This document shows positions 27,345 through 40,099 of a DNA stretch of 64,000 bases, one piece after another. The notes below the pieces were generated by a model. The model did not search any database and had not been told where the DNA came from. It worked only from the letters and a program-made list of their open reading frames with translations. A program made the translations under genes and the position numbers. How positions within the stretch are numbered: position 1 is the stretch's first letter; each line of letters starts with the position of its first letter. Source of the stretch: Pseudoselenomonas ruminantium (GTDB lineage Bacteria > Bacillota > Negativicutes > Selenomonadales > Selenomonadaceae); assembly GCA_015058655.1 (NCBI GenBank), contig SVBX01000007.1, positions 62,001-126,000 of the forward strand, in the 5' to 3' direction.

Positions 27345-29240
27345 TCAGAAGCCCAGGGCCTTGCCAATCTGATAGACCAGCAGGGAAACGAACCAGGCTA
27401 CCACAAACATGTAAACTGCAGAGAAGCCCATCCACTTCCAGCCGCCTGCTTCCTTCTTGATGGTACCAAGGGCAGTGACACAGGGAGTGTAGAGCTGGGA
27501 GAACACCATGAAAGCAATGGCAGACAGAGCCGTAAAGGAAGTAGCCATGCCGGTCTTCATCATGGTCTCGGCAGCTTCCACTGCTTCCTCGGCCTCGGTG
27601 GACACATCAGCTGCGCCGTAGAGCACGCCGATAGTGGAAACCACAGCTTCTTTGGCCAGGATGCCGGAAATGACGGCAGCGCCTGCTTCCCAAGTGCCAA
27701 AGCCGTGGAACACGAAGAGCGTGGACATCCAGCCGCCCATGGTCGCCAGGAAGCTTTCCTCGATCTCGCACATGCCACCGGCATTGAAGTTGGACAGCAG
27801 CCAAATCAGCACAGAAGCGGCAAAGATGATGGTACCTGCCTTGATGAGGTAGCCCTTGCCCTTGTCCCAGGTCTCCAGGAGCACCGTCTTCATATCCGGC
27901 ATGCGATAAGGAGGCAGCTCCAGCAGGAAGGTGGAACCCTCTTCCTTGAACATGGTCTCCCCCAGCACCTTGGCTACGATGATGGCCATGACCACGCCTA
28001 CGATGTACATGGCAAAGACCACATTGGCGGCATTGTCCGGGAAGAACATGGCAGCAAAGAGAGCCATGATGGGCAGCTTCGCGCCGCAGGTGAGGAAGGG
28101 GGTAATCAGAATGGAAATCAGACGGTCCTTGTTGGAATCCAACGCACGCGCACCCATGATGGCAGGCACGCCACAGCCGAAGCCCATCATCAGGGGCATG
28201 ATGCCCTTGCCCGTCAGGCCGCAACGGCGCATGATGGGATCCATGATGAAGGCAATGCGGGCCATATAGCCCGTACCATCCAAAAAGGACAGGCAGAAGA
28301 ACAATACGAAGATAAGGGGCACAAAGGTCAGCACAGCGCCTACGCCGCCGATGACGCCATCGGTGATAAGAGCCTGCATCCACTCAGCCACCCCGGCAGC
28401 CTCCAGTGCACCCTTGGACCACTCAAGGAAATCTTCATTGATAAGCGCATCCAAAGCATCTGCCAAAGGCTGGCCAATCCAGGTGAAGGTAATCTGGAAC
28501 ACGGCATAAAGGATAGCCAGGAAGATAGGCAGGGCCAGCACGCCGTTGGCCAGGAACTGGTCAAATTTCTCGGAAGTGGACTGACCTACATTGCGCATAT
28601 CCACGGCAGCTTCCATGATCTGGTCAATCAGGGCGTAGCGAGCTTCGATGACTTTTTCCTGCTTTTCGCTCTCACTGAGGGAGCTGCCCTGGATTTCCTT
28701 CACCTTCTCGATATGAGCCTTCACCTGAGGGCTGGCCTCATAGTTGCTCATGACAGTGGAAGTGAACACATCCAGCAGCTTCTTGGTGCTCTTGGAACTG
28801 CGTCCCACGGTCTGCACCACAGGCATGCCCACCACATCCTCCAGTTTCCTGGTATCGATGCGAATGCCGCGACGCTCGGCTTCATCCGTCATGTTGAGGT
28901 CGATGAGAAGTGGGATGCCCCTTTCCAGCAGCTGCACCGTCAGGAACAGGTTGCGTGAGATATTGGTGCTGTCCACCACATCCATGACCAGATCTAGCTT
29001 GTTGTCGGTCAAGTAGTCGATGACGATTTTCTCCTCCGGGGAGCGGGCGTTGATGCTGTAAGTCCCCGGCAGATCCACGATGGAAATGGCACGGTCCTTG
29101 TGGCGGGCATAACCTACCTTCTTATCCACGGTGACACCGGGCCAGTTGCCGATTTTCTGGCGGGCGCCGGTGAGTTCATTGAAGATCGTTGACTTGCCGG
29201 TGTTGGGATTGCCGGTAAGCGCTACTGCTAAAGTTGACAT
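27345..29240 (-). CDS. feoB: Ferrous iron transport protein B
   Basis: GNPNTGKSTIFNELTGARQKIGNWPGVTVDKKVG; FLTCGAKLPIMALFAA. Confidence 0.96.
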   Translation of the reverse strand: MSTLAVALTGNPNTGKSTIFNELTGARQKIGNWPGVTVDKKVGYARHKDRAISIVDLPGTYSINARSPEEKIVIDYLTDNKLDLVMDVVDSTNISRNLFLTVQLLERGIPLLIDLNMTDEAERRGIRIDTRKLEDVVGMPVVQTVGRSSKSTKKLLDVFTSTVMSNYEASPQVKAHIEKVKEIQGSSLSESEKQEKVIEARYALIDQIMEAAVDMRNVGQSTSEKFDQFLANGVLALPIFLAILYAVFQITFTWIGQPLADALDALINEDFLEWSKGALEAAGVAEWMQALITDGVIGGVGAVLTFVPLIFVLFFCLSFLDGTGYMARIAFIMDPIMRRCGLTGKGIMPLMMGFGCGVPAIMGARALDSNKDRLISILITPFLTCGAKLPIMALFAAMFFPDNAANVVFAMYIVGVVMAIIVAKVLGETMFKEEGSTFLLELPPYRMPDMKTVLLETWDKGKGYLIKAGTIIFAASVLIWLLSNFNAGGMCEIEESFLATMGGWMSTLFVFHGFGTWEAGAAVISGILAKEAVVSTIGVLYGAADVSTEAEEAVEAAETMMKTGMATSFTALSAIAFMVFSQLYTPCVTALGTIKKEAGGWKWMGFSAVYMFVVAWFVSLLVYQIGKALGF

Positions 29241-29293
29241 TTGCTGCTTTCACTACTCCTTTGCGAATTGATTCCAACCTCCTGAGCCAGAGC

Positions 29294-29518
29294 TCAGTTT
29301 ACCTGCTGCACCTCAATCTGTGCAGCGTCATCACGCCGCAAAGCCAAATTGTAATAGCGGACATTGATGGCGATAGGATCTCCCAGGGGAGCCGAACGAA
29401 GCACCTTCACCTTCGTACCAGGAATGAGCCCCATGGTCATCAGCCGCTCCTTCAGCGCGGAATCGCCGATCTGCTGGATCTTGAGGATCATGCCAGTCTT
29501 TCCATCCTTCAACGTCAA
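29294..29518 (-). CDS. feoA: Ferrous iron transport protein A
   Basis: LKERLMTMGLIPGTKVKVLRSAPLGDPIAINVRYYNLALRRDDA; adjacent to feoB. Confidence 0.92.
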   Translation of the reverse strand: MTLKDGKTGMILKIQQIGDSALKERLMTMGLIPGTKVKVLRSAPLGDPIAINVRYYNLALRRDDAAQIEVQQVN

Positions 29519-29685
29519 GAGAAACGCCTCCTTAAATGATTGCTAGAACTGATAATGATAATTAGAATGATAATTAAATTACTTATACATGATAAACTAT
29601 CTCAATTATATTGTCAAGCTGTCGGAAACCAGTTATTATTTATTTCAACTTCAGAAAATTCTCTTTCAACCACACATACAAAAAA

Positions 29686-29700
29686 GGGAGGATTTCTCCC
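29686..29700 (-). terminator. Terminator after zapA
   Basis: gggaggatttctccc stem with T-run (minus strand). Confidence 0.55.
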
Positions 29701-29718
29701 CCCCAGAAAAAACTTCAT

Positions 29719-29985
29719 TCACTTCTCGTCTATGAGTTCCACCAATTCATCATAGTCCTTCTTCAGCTGGTAATATTCATCAGCCAACTGCAAGGCCGTA
29801 AGAATGGCAATCTTGGTACTGTCGAAGCTGTGCACCTGATGAGCCACCTTCTTCATATGCTGATCTACCAGCTTTCCCAGCTCCTCCATATGCTTAGGAT
29901 CATCTGTTTTCAGCGCGAAACTATCACCGAATATTTCCAGGACGACCCGCTGCGGAATTTTCTTATTGTCGTTTTCAACTGCCAT
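29719..29985 (-). CDS. zapA: Cell division protein ZapA family
   Basis: RVVLEIFGDSFALKTDDPKHMEELGKLVDQHMKK...KIAILTALQLADEYYQL; start trimmed to 29985. Confidence 0.85.
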   Translation of the reverse strand: MAVENDNKKIPQRVVLEIFGDSFALKTDDPKHMEELGKLVDQHMKKVAHQVHSFDSTKIAILTALQLADEYYQLKKDYDELVELIDEK

Positions 29986-29998
29986 ATCCTTCACCCCC

Positions 29999-32437
29999 TC
30001 AAGCACGGAGTTCAGCCTGGAACTCACGCTCCACGGCCTGCAAGATATTCTTGAAGGCGCTGTCAGCCTCTTCGTCAGTCAGGGTCTTGTCCTTGGACTG
30101 GAATATGAGGTTGAAAGCCATGCTCTTCTTGCCCTCTGCCACCTGCTTGCCAGTGTAGACATCAAAGAGGGTGACGCCCTGGAAGTATTTGCCACCATTC
30201 TTGGAAATCACCTTTTCGATATCGGCTGCCTGCACCTCATCATCGACCAGCATAGCCAGGTCCCGGCTGATGGCAGGATACTTGGGCAGGGACTCATACT
30301 TGAAGCTCTTGGCAGTGTACTTCATGAGGGTCTCTACATCCATCTCGAAGATATAGACAGGCTGCTTGATGCCGTAGTTCTCAGCCGCCTGGGGATGGAG
30401 CTCGCCCACGGCAGCGATGACTTCGCGGCCCTTCTTGAAGACTGCCGTCTTGCCGGGATGCATGGCATAATGCTCCCCTGCTTCCACCGTGTACTTGCTG
30501 ATGGAAAGAGCGGCCAGCAACTGCTCCACGATGCCCTTCATGTCATAGAAGTCCACCATGTCGTTGGGCTGGTTCCAAAGGGCCTCATACCTGCGGCCGG
30601 AAATCAGGCCCACCAGCTTCACCACTTCGTGGGGCAGCTCGGTGACAGGCAGCGCCTTGGGAGCAAACACCGGCGCCACATCAAAGAGGCGCAAATCCAT
30701 GTTCTTGCGGGAGAAGTTGCGCACGGCATTCTCCATGATGCTGGTGAGGAGCGTAGTCCTCACCAGCGGATATTCATCCGTCAGCGGATTCATGATGGGC
30801 ACAGCCTGGCGCAGCTCGCTATCCTCAGGCACGCAGAGCTTGTCCAGGGCATCTGGGCTGGTGAAGCTGAAGGACAGTTCCTCGGTCATGCCCAGGGACA
30901 CCAGCACGCGCTTGATGCTGTCGATGAAGGTCTGGCGGGCGCTCTGGGTGCCCTGCATCATGTCACCTCTGGGAGAGGTGCTCTTGATGCTGTCAAAGCC
31001 CACGATGCGGGCCACTTCCTCGGACAGGTCTTCCATCAGGCTCACATCGTTGCGCCAGGTGGGCACCAGAGCCTCGAAGCCCTCCCCCTTGGCCGTGACC
31101 TTGAAGCCCAAGCTTTCCAGGATTTCCGTCATCTTCTCAGCAGGCAGCTCAGTGCCAAGCCGCTTGTTGATGGCCTCGGCAGTGTAGGCCACAGTCACCT
31201 GCTCCTTGGGCTCGGGATACACATCCACGATGCCCTTGGTGACAGTGCAGGCCCCCATTTCCTGCAGCAGCTGGCAGGCACGATCAAGGGCACGGGTGGT
31301 CTTAGTCACATCTACGCCACGCTCGAAGCGGCCGGAAGCCTCGGAATTGAGGCCGCAGGCACGGGAGGTACGACGGATGCTGGGGCCATTGAAAGAAGCA
31401 GCCTCGAAAATGACCGTGGTGGTCTTCTCCGTGACCTCGCTCTCAAGGCCGCCCATAATGCCAGCCAGGCCTGCCGGATGCTCGGCATCGGCAATGACCA
31501 GTTCCTCGCCCTTGGCCAGACGCTCAGAATCGTCCAAAGTGTGGAGATTCTCTCCGGCAACAGCGCGGCGGGCAGTGAGGCTGTGCCCCTTCACCTCGTC
31601 ATAGTCATAGGCATGCATAGGCTGGCCCAGCTCCACCATGACAAAGTTGGTGACATCCACCACATTGTTGATGGCACGGATGCCTGCCCCTTCCAGACGG
31701 GCCTGCATCCAGGCAGGCGAAGGACCGATCTTCACATTCTTCACCACGCGGGCAGAGAAGCGGTCACAAAGGTCACGGGCCTCGATGCCGATTTTCACCA
31801 GGTCGGCAGCGCTCTCCTCATCGTCCTCATTGACCTTTATTTCCGGGTAATGAGCTTCAAGACCCGTCAGCACAGCAGCCTCGCGCACCAGCCCCCAGAC
31901 GCTGAAGCAGTCGCCGCGGTTGGCAGTGAGCTCGAACTCCAGCACCACATCATCCATGCCCAGCACATTGGCCACCGGCACGCCCACAGGCGTATCGGCA
32001 GGCAGGATGTAGATGCCGTTCAGCTGCTCCTCGGGCAGGCCCTCAATGTCCAGCTTGAGTTCTCCCGCAGAGCACATCATGCCGTTGGAAGGCACGCCCC
32101 TCAGCTTGCCCTTGGAAATCTTCTGTCCCGTGGGCAGGAGCGCTCCCACCATGGCAGCTGGCACGATATGGCCCTCCCTCACATTCTGCGCGCCGGTGAC
32201 AATCTGCACCCGCTCTTCCTTGCCCACATCCAGGGTGCAAACCCACAGGTGGTCGGAGTCCGGATGGGGCACGATTTTCTCCACCCGGGCCGTCACTACC
32301 TTTTCCAGGCCATCATCAGCCCGAATGACATTCTCCACGGGCACGCCCGCCATAGTGTATTTATCCGCCAGAACTTCTGCGGTGACTTTATCTTTCAGGT
32401 CAATGTAGTCCTGAAGCCATTTCATGGATACCTGCAT
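29999..32437 (-). CDS. pheT: Phenylalanyl-tRNA synthetase beta subunit
   Basis: MQVSMKWLQDYIDLKD; tRNA-binding domain PDSDHLWVCTLDVG; B5 and FDX domains. Confidence 0.96.
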   Translation of the reverse strand: MQVSMKWLQDYIDLKDKVTAEVLADKYTMAGVPVENVIRADDGLEKVVTARVEKIVPHPDSDHLWVCTLDVGKEERVQIVTGAQNVREGHIVPAAMVGALLPTGQKISKGKLRGVPSNGMMCSAGELKLDIEGLPEEQLNGIYILPADTPVGVPVANVLGMDDVVLEFELTANRGDCFSVWGLVREAAVLTGLEAHYPEIKVNEDDEESAADLVKIGIEARDLCDRFSARVVKNVKIGPSPAWMQARLEGAGIRAINNVVDVTNFVMVELGQPMHAYDYDEVKGHSLTARRAVAGENLHTLDDSERLAKGEELVIADAEHPAGLAGIMGGLESEVTEKTTTVIFEAASFNGPSIRRTSRACGLNSEASGRFERGVDVTKTTRALDRACQLLQEMGACTVTKGIVDVYPEPKEQVTVAYTAEAINKRLGTELPAEKMTEILESLGFKVTAKGEGFEALVPTWRNDVSLMEDLSEEVARIVGFDSIKSTSPRGDMMQGTQSARQTFIDSIKRVLVSLGMTEELSFSFTSPDALDKLCVPEDSELRQAVPIMNPLTDEYPLVRTTLLTSIMENAVRNFSRKNMDLRLFDVAPVFAPKALPVTELPHEVVKLVGLISGRRYEALWNQPNDMVDFYDMKGIVEQLLAALSISKYTVEAGEHYAMHPGKTAVFKKGREVIAAVGELHPQAAENYGIKQPVYIFEMDVETLMKYTAKSFKYESLPKYPAISRDLAMLVDDEVQAADIEKVISKNGGKYFQGVTLFDVYTGKQVAEGKKSMAFNLIFQSKDKTLTDEEADSAFKNILQAVEREFQAELRA

Positions 32438-32451
32438 TTATCTATTCCTCC

Positions 32452-33498
32452 TCAGAACTGGCGCAGGAAGCGCATATCGTTGTCGTAGAACAGGCGCAGG
32501 TCGTCCACGCCGTAGGAAAGCATGGCAATGCGTTCCACGCCCATGCCGAAGGCAAAGCCACTGACCTTCTTGGGGTCGTAACCGCTCATGGCCAGCACAT
32601 TGGGATGCACCATGCCAGCCCCCAGAATCTCCAGCCAGCCAGTGCCCTTGCACACCCGGCAGCCCTTGCCGTGGCACATGACGCAGGAAATATCCACCTC
32701 TGCGGAAGGCTCCGTGAAGGGGAAGAAACTGGGACGGAAGCGCACCCCTACCTTCTCGCCGAAAATCTGGCGCAGGAAAGTCTCCAGAGTGCCCTTCAGA
32801 TCTGCCAGGCTGATGCCCTCGTCGATGACCAGGCCCTCCACCTGAGTGAACATAGGAGAATGGGTAGCATCGTACTCGTCACGGCGATAGACACGGCCGG
32901 GAGCGATCATGCGGATGGGCCTGTTGGCCTCGCCATTCTGGCTGTAGCGCTGCATGGTGCGGGCCTGCACCGGAGAAGTCTGGGAACGCATGAGGATTTC
33001 TTCGGTAATGTAGAAAGAATCCTGCATATCACGGGCTGGGTGATCCTTGGGCAGGTTCAGCGCCTCGAAGTTGAAATAATCCCGCTCGATCTCAGGCCCT
33101 TCCTCAACGGAAAAGCCCATATGGACGAAAATGTCCTTGATGCGCTCAAGGGTCAGGGTCAGGGGATGCAGATGTCCCAAAGCCTGGGTGCGGCCAGGCA
33201 GGGTCACATCAATCTTCTCGCTGGCAAGACGGTTCTCCATAGCCCGGACCTTGAGTTCATCATTCTTCTCGGCGATGAGTTTCTCCAGCTCGCTGCGAGC
33301 TTCGTTCACGATCTTGCCCAGACGGGGACGCTCTTCCTTGGCCACAGCGCCCATGCCGCGCAGGATGCTGGTGAGCTCGCCCTTCTTGCCCAGGAACTGC
33401 ACCCTGATATTGTCCAGTTCCTCCAGGCTGCCGGCAGCCTTCTTGATAGCCTCCGAGGCCTGGGCCTTCAGTGCCTTGATTCTTTCTTCCATCATCAA
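32452..33498 (-). CDS. pheS: Phenylalanyl-tRNA synthetase alpha subunit
   Basis: [67 protein letters not shown]. Confidence 0.96.
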   Translation of the reverse strand: MMMEERIKALKAQASEAIKKAAGSLEELDNIRVQFLGKKGELTSILRGMGAVAKEERPRLGKIVNEARSELEKLIAEKNDELKVRAMENRLASEKIDVTLPGRTQALGHLHPLTLTLERIKDIFVHMGFSVEEGPEIERDYFNFEALNLPKDHPARDMQDSFYITEEILMRSQTSPVQARTMQRYSQNGEANRPIRMIAPGRVYRRDEYDATHSPMFTQVEGLVIDEGISLADLKGTLETFLRQIFGEKVGVRFRPSFFPFTEPSAEVDISCVMCHGKGCRVCKGTGWLEILGAGMVHPNVLAMSGYDPKKVSGFAFGMGVERIAMLSYGVDDLRLFYDNDMRFLRQF

Positions 33499-33529
33499 AC
33501 CTCCTACAATCTTAGGGACAACTTTTCAG

Positions 33530-33780
33530 GCAATAGAAAAGCTCCGCCCCTCAACGCAGACAGCAAACGAGGGGCGAAGCTGCAAACTTCGCGGTACCAC
33601 CCTGATTTATCACTCAATGGCTCTAACGCAGCCCTGCGTCCGGCTCTCACCGAAGGACTCCGGAGCGAACTTTCAGCCAGCTGCACCATCCCGCTCCCAG
33701 TCGCGGCGGGACTCCCTGTGGATGCAGGCTCAGCTTACTCTTCTCCATCATCGTCACGATGGTATCAAGTTTAGCATATT
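33530..33780 (-). promoter_or_regulatory. T-box leader upstream of pheST
   Basis: GGTGGTACCGCG antiterminator consensus (minus strand, 33591-33601 region) followed by terminator gcttcgcccctcgtt...gaggggcggagcTTTT; upstream of pheS; a TTC (Phe) triplet lies in the putative specifier region. Confidence 0.9.
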
Positions 33781-33819
33781 CAAGGGATTTTTGCAAATCC
33801 AAGTCAAGCTCCACCAAAA

Positions 33820-33844
33820 AACCGCCTCGAATCACAAGGCGGTT
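33820..33844 (-). terminator. Terminator after lysS
   Basis: aaccgcctcgaatcacaaggcggtt with T-run on minus strand. Confidence 0.8.
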
Positions 33845-33867
33845 TACGGTCTATAGTATAAGAGTTC

Positions 33868-35873
<2,006 letters not shown>

Positions 35874-35905
35874 GTTTAACGCCCCTTCTTCTAATCTAGT
35901 ATAAC

Positions 35906-36169
35906 TTATTCAGTATAAGTAATCCTGCCCGCCTTGTCAATGAGCTCCTGCTTTTGCCCATGGGTGAGCCTTTTCAGATGCCACTCCCGGCTCATGGCTG
36001 CGTGCTTGTCCGGCAACTCCTCAAAGTAGGCCAGTCGAACAGGCAGGCGGGACCGGGTGTACTTGCCCCCGCGCCCCGCCTGGTGAGTCCTGATGCGTTT
36101 CTCCAAATCGTCTGTCCAGCCCACATACAGGCTGCCGTCCCTGCATTCCAGCATGTAGGTATAGGCCAA
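35906..36169 (-). CDS. GIY-YIG nuclease domain protein
   Basis: YTYMLECRDGSLYVGWTDDLEKRIRTHQAGRGGKYTRSRLPVRLAYFEE. Confidence 0.9.
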   Translation of the reverse strand: MAYTYMLECRDGSLYVGWTDDLEKRIRTHQAGRGGKYTRSRLPVRLAYFEELPDKHAAMSREWHLKRLTHGQKQELIDKAGRITYTE

Positions 36170-36170
36170 A

Positions 36171-36737
36171 TTACTTCGCCTCTTTGATAGTGACCTTCTC
36201 CATCGTCACCTTCTCCAAAGGACGGTCGGAGAAGTCGGTATCCACTTTGCCGATCTTCTTCACTACATCCATGCCCTTCACGACCTTGCCGAACACAGCG
36301 TGATGGCCGTCCAGCCAGGGAGTCTTGTCCAGGGTGATGAAGAACTGGCTGCCGCCGGTGTTGGGGCCTGCATTGGCCATGGAGAGGATGCCTTCGCTGT
36401 CGTGCTTCAGGCCCTCGCCAAACTCATCATCGATGGTGTAGCCGGGGCCGCCCATGCCGGTACCCGTGGGGTCGCCGCCCTGGATCATGAAGCCGTCGAT
36501 GACGCGGTGGAAGATAACTCCGTCATAGAAGCCCTTCTCCGTCAGGTCAATGAAATTCTTGGTAGTCTTTGGTGCCTTGTCCTCAAAAAGCTCGATTTCG
36601 ATAGTCCCCAGATTGGTTTCAATAACTGCGATGCGATTTGCCACTTTCTTCGCGCCTCCATTTTTATCCGCCTGGGCCGAGCATCCCACTGTCAAAAGGA
36701 GCAGGGCCGTCAGGGCCAAAATCATTATCTTTTTCAT
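36171..36737 (-). CDS. Cyclophilin-type peptidyl-prolyl cis-trans isomerase, lipoprotein
   Basis: Lipobox [38 protein letters not shown]. Confidence 0.93.
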   Translation of the reverse strand: MKKIMILALTALLLLTVGCSAQADKNGGAKKVANRIAVIETNLGTIEIELFEDKAPKTTKNFIDLTEKGFYDGVIFHRVIDGFMIQGGDPTGTGMGGPGYTIDDEFGEGLKHDSEGILSMANAGPNTGGSQFFITLDKTPWLDGHHAVFGKVVKGMDVVKKIGKVDTDFSDRPLEKVTMEKVTIKEAK

Positions 36738-36778
36738 TTTACCTTACCTCCCACGGTTTTTTCAATAGTTTCCCTAAA

Positions 36779-38023
36779 TTAGTCCAGAACTCCGGGGGCA
36801 AAGTTGCCTTCCCTGAAGATCTCCACTTCTTCCCCTTCATGGGTGGTGCCCACAATGGAGAGATCTGCAGTGCCTATCATGAAATCTTCGTGGACTAAGG
36901 AATCATTCGCCCCATGCTGCAGCAGGGTCACGCTGTCCATCTTCTCCCCGCCTTCGATGCAGGTAGGATAAGCCTTGCCCAGGGCCAGGTGGCAAGCAGC
37001 GTTCTCATCGAAGAGGGTATTGTAGAAAAGGATGCCGCTGTTAGAGATGGGCGAATCATAGGGCACCAAGGCCACTTCGCCCAGATAACGGGCCCCCTCG
37101 TCCATGTTGATGAGTTCCTTCAAGGTCTCTTGCCCTGTTTCCGCCCCGAAGTCCACCACGCGGCCAGCCTTGAAGGTCAGGTGGAAATTCTCAATGCGGT
37201 TGCCGTTGTAGATAAGGGGCTTGGAGGCATACACCACGCCATTTACCCCTTCCCGCAGGGGCAGGGAGTAAACCTCCTCCGTAGGCATATTGGCAGCAAA
37301 GGTCACTCCCGTGGCAGATTTCTCTGCTCCGCCTGCCCAGATATGGCCCTCAGGCAACTCCACCGTCAGGTCGGTGCCCAGGCTGTTCTTGTAGTGCAAG
37401 GTCTTGAAATTCTTCTTGTTCAGGAAAGCTGCTGCCCTTTGCAAAGTTGAGATATGCTCCTGCCACGCTTCTGCCGGGTCTGTCTCCGGCTCAATGCGCA
37501 CCGTACGGAAGATTTCCTGCCAGAGCCTGGCCTTGGCCTCTTCCTCGCTCAGTTCCGGGAAGACTTTCTTCGCCCAGCCAGCCGTAGGCACGGACACCAC
37601 GCACCAGGTGTTCTCATTGTTCATGAGACGGGCGCGGTACTCCAGCAGCGCCGCTCCTGCCGCCTGGGCAGAAAGGGTGAGCTTTTCCGGCTCAATGTCC
37701 TTGAAGATTTCCGGATTGCGGGCAGCGATGGATACAAAGGCCGCCCCCTGCTCTGCGTAATCCTGATAGAAGCGCACTTTCCACTCCGGGAACTCCTTGA
37801 AGATTTCTTTTTTGCCCCCTGCGAAGCGAATGTGAGCCAGCTGTTCATCTCCCCAGCTCACCACTACATCATGAGCGCCTGCCTTGAAGGCTGACTCAGC
37901 TATCAACCGGGCAAAATCAGCGCATTCCAGGGGAGAGTTAATCACCAGAATCTGGTCAGGCTGGAGATTTACCCCCACCTTCACTACCAAGTCGGCGTAT
38001 TTTCTCAATAAATCCTGCTGCAT
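36779..38023 (-). CDS. Aminopeptidase, M29 family
   Basis: LRKYADLVVKVGVNLQPDQILVINSPLE; LGEVALVPYDSPISNSGILFYNTLFDENAACHLALGKAY. Confidence 0.92.
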   Translation of the reverse strand: MQQDLLRKYADLVVKVGVNLQPDQILVINSPLECADFARLIAESAFKAGAHDVVVSWGDEQLAHIRFAGGKKEIFKEFPEWKVRFYQDYAEQGAAFVSIAARNPEIFKDIEPEKLTLSAQAAGAALLEYRARLMNNENTWCVVSVPTAGWAKKVFPELSEEEAKARLWQEIFRTVRIEPETDPAEAWQEHISTLQRAAAFLNKKNFKTLHYKNSLGTDLTVELPEGHIWAGGAEKSATGVTFAANMPTEEVYSLPLREGVNGVVYASKPLIYNGNRIENFHLTFKAGRVVDFGAETGQETLKELINMDEGARYLGEVALVPYDSPISNSGILFYNTLFDENAACHLALGKAYPTCIEGGEKMDSVTLLQHGANDSLVHEDFMIGTADLSIVGTTHEGEEVEIFREGNFAPGVLD

Positions 38024-38037
38024 ATGCCATTTCCTTT

Positions 38038-38970
38038 CTATTTGACTGCCTGCCTCTTAGCTGCATCCTTTTCCATTTTCTTCCTTCTGCGCTTCAGCAT
38101 CTCCTCTATATCCACTCCGGGATGGCTGAAGCCCCTCCCCATGACCTCATTGGCAGAAATGACGATCATGAAGGCATCCGGGTCAAAGAGATTGGCTATC
38201 AGCTTGATTCTCGACACCTGGGTGAGATTCACCACCACGAAAACCACATTCCTCTCTTTGCGGGTGAAAGCCCCTTGGCCGTGCAGGAAGGTAACCCCCC
38301 GCCCCACTTCCGTGATGATGCCTTCGGCAATATGCTGTGCCTGGTCGGAGATGATCAGCACTGCCTTGCGCCGGTTGAAGCCTGCAATGACCTTGTCTGT
38401 CACCGTACCGTTCATATACATGCAGATGAGGGTGAACATGGCAGGCGCCACCCCGAAGAGGAAAGCCGCCGCCGCCATGATCAGGCAGTTGAAGGCAAAG
38501 ATTACTCCCCCCATGTTCAGGGAGTAATACTTCTTCACAATGGCACCGATGATGTCAAAGCCGCCGGTGCTGCCGTTCATGCGGAAGACGATGCCGTAGC
38601 CGATGCCGTTGAAAACACCGCCGAAGACGGCCGAAAGCATGATATCGTTCACAGGAGCATAGGCATTGAGAGGTCTGGTGAAATCCAGGAAGAAGGAAAA
38701 AATTGCCGTGCCGACAATGACATCGAAGGTATAACCTTTGCCCAAAGTCTTCCAGGCCGCCAGCAGCAAAGGGATATTATAAAGAAAGGTCTGCAAGCCT
38801 ATGGGCAGATGGCTCAAATAGTAGACGATGATGGCAATGCCCGTGGCGCCGCCGGTCAGCAGATGAGCAGGCACCAGGAAGAGGTTGATGGAGCAGCTGG
38901 CAATAAGGCATCCCAGGAAGATGCCAAGATACCGCAAGAGACGATGTTCCAGCATCTTCAGCTGTATCAT
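38038..38970 (-). CDS. YitT family membrane protein (DUF2179)
   Basis: Multi-pass N-term with LTGGATGIAIIVYYLSHLPIG; C-term GRGVTFLHGQGAFTRKERNVVFVVVNLTQVSRIK. Confidence 0.88.
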   Translation of the reverse strand: MIQLKMLEHRLLRYLGIFLGCLIASCSINLFLVPAHLLTGGATGIAIIVYYLSHLPIGLQTFLYNIPLLLAAWKTLGKGYTFDVIVGTAIFSFFLDFTRPLNAYAPVNDIMLSAVFGGVFNGIGYGIVFRMNGSTGGFDIIGAIVKKYYSLNMGGVIFAFNCLIMAAAAFLFGVAPAMFTLICMYMNGTVTDKVIAGFNRRKAVLIISDQAQHIAEGIITEVGRGVTFLHGQGAFTRKERNVVFVVVNLTQVSRIKLIANLFDPDAFMIVISANEVMGRGFSHPGVDIEEMLKRRRKKMEKDAAKRQAVK

Positions 38971-39644
38971 TCAGCTTTTCCTCCCATCCTGAAGCGAGGC
39001 AGTTCCTCCTTGGGCAGGGCCGAAGTGTCAATTTCCTTCGACCCGAATCTTTCCGACAGAGCCTCATCCTCCAGCCCTTCCTCGATATCTGCTCCCTCGA
39101 TGACCATGCGGTCAGCTTCTTCATCGGTGAGGGGCAGGGCCGTGATGCGTGCCTTCACCATATGCCAGTCGCCAGAATCGAGTTCAAAGAGCAAATGTTC
39201 GTGAGGGTGGCCGGGGCGCTCATAGATGAAGTAAGGCACCCCTCCCTGCCACTGATGCTTATTCTTGCCGTAAGTGCCCTCCAGCCAGTAGGAGGTGGCT
39301 CCCTGCCGCACATTGTGGCGCAAGACATAATCCTTGCCGGACAAATCAATATCTGCCACCTTGCCCGTAGCTTTCACCACGCCCACCCTCACCTCAGGGT
39401 ATTCATAAATGATCAGGGGCACTCCCTGCACCGTCTGTTCCTTGTCGTAGAGCGGCTCCCCCAGGATATCCTTCATCTGGGCAACCTTCGCCCCCAGCAT
39501 CAGCCCCTTGTAGCCAAAATCGCTGTCAAGCAAACGAGCTTTGGCTGCCTCAGCCGTCACAGGTGCAAGGATATTGTCTGAACAAGCTGGGATTGCCATG
39601 CTCAGACAGGCCAGGGCTGCCAGACTTGCTGCTATCTTTTTCAT
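38967..39644 (-). CDS. Hypothetical exported protein
   Basis: Signal peptide-like N-term MKKIAASLAALACLSMAIPA; intact ORF. Confidence 0.65.
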   Translation of the reverse strand: MKKIAASLAALACLSMAIPACSDNILAPVTAEAAKARLLDSDFGYKGLMLGAKVAQMKDILGEPLYDKEQTVQGVPLIIYEYPEVRVGVVKATGKVADIDLSGKDYVLRHNVRQGATSYWLEGTYGKNKHQWQGGVPYFIYERPGHPHEHLLFELDSGDWHMVKARITALPLTDEEADRMVIEGADIEEGLEDEALSERFGSKEIDTSALPKEELPRFRMGGKAE

Positions 39645-40096
39645 TTCTTCTTCCTCATTTCGTCCGTGTCAAACAGTAAAGTGACGGGGCCGTCATTGAT
39701 GGACTCCACCTGCATATCCGCCCCGAAGCTGCCATGCTGGGGAGGGAACCCCTTTTCCTTCAGCTTATCCATGAAGCAATTGTAAAGTGGCTCCGCCAAA
39801 GAGGGCGGCGCCGCATGGGAAAAGCCGGGACGGCGGCTGCCCAGATCTGCATAGAGGGTGAACTGGGAAACCACCAGTATCTCCCCTCCCACCTGCTCGA
39901 TACTCAGATTCATCTTCCCCTGCTCGTCCTCGAAGACCCGCAGATGCACTATTTTCTCTGCCAGGCAATCAGCCTCAGCTTCAGAATCCTCCGGGCCTAC
40001 GCCCAGCAGCACCAGATAGCCCTGGCCAATAGCCCCCTCAACTTTTCCCTCAATGGTGACAGAGGCTGACTTCACCCGTGTAACTACTGCTTTCAT
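39641..40096 (-). CDS. dtd: D-aminoacyl-tRNA deacylase
   Basis: MKAVVTRVKSASVTIEGKVEGAIGQGYLVLLGV; SQFTLYADLGSRRPGFSHAAPP. Confidence 0.95.
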   Translation of the reverse strand: MKAVVTRVKSASVTIEGKVEGAIGQGYLVLLGVGPEDSEAEADCLAEKIVHLRVFEDEQGKMNLSIEQVGGEILVVSQFTLYADLGSRRPGFSHAAPPSLAEPLYNCFMDKLKEKGFPPQHGSFGADMQVESINDGPVTLLFDTDEMRKKK

Positions 40097-40099
40097 AAT

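Noticed and set aside
27318-28958. 546-aa plus-strand ORF opposite feoB
   Set aside because: Antisense shadow; His/Gly-rich composition typical of reverse-complement reading, no recognisable domain.
29966-32488. 840-aa plus-strand ORF opposite pheT
   Set aside because: Antisense shadow ORF created by GC-skewed codon usage; pheT is unmistakable on the minus strand.
33504-33835. Short ORFs within the pheS leader
   Set aside because: Region is explained by the T-box leader RNA; these ORFs lack homology.
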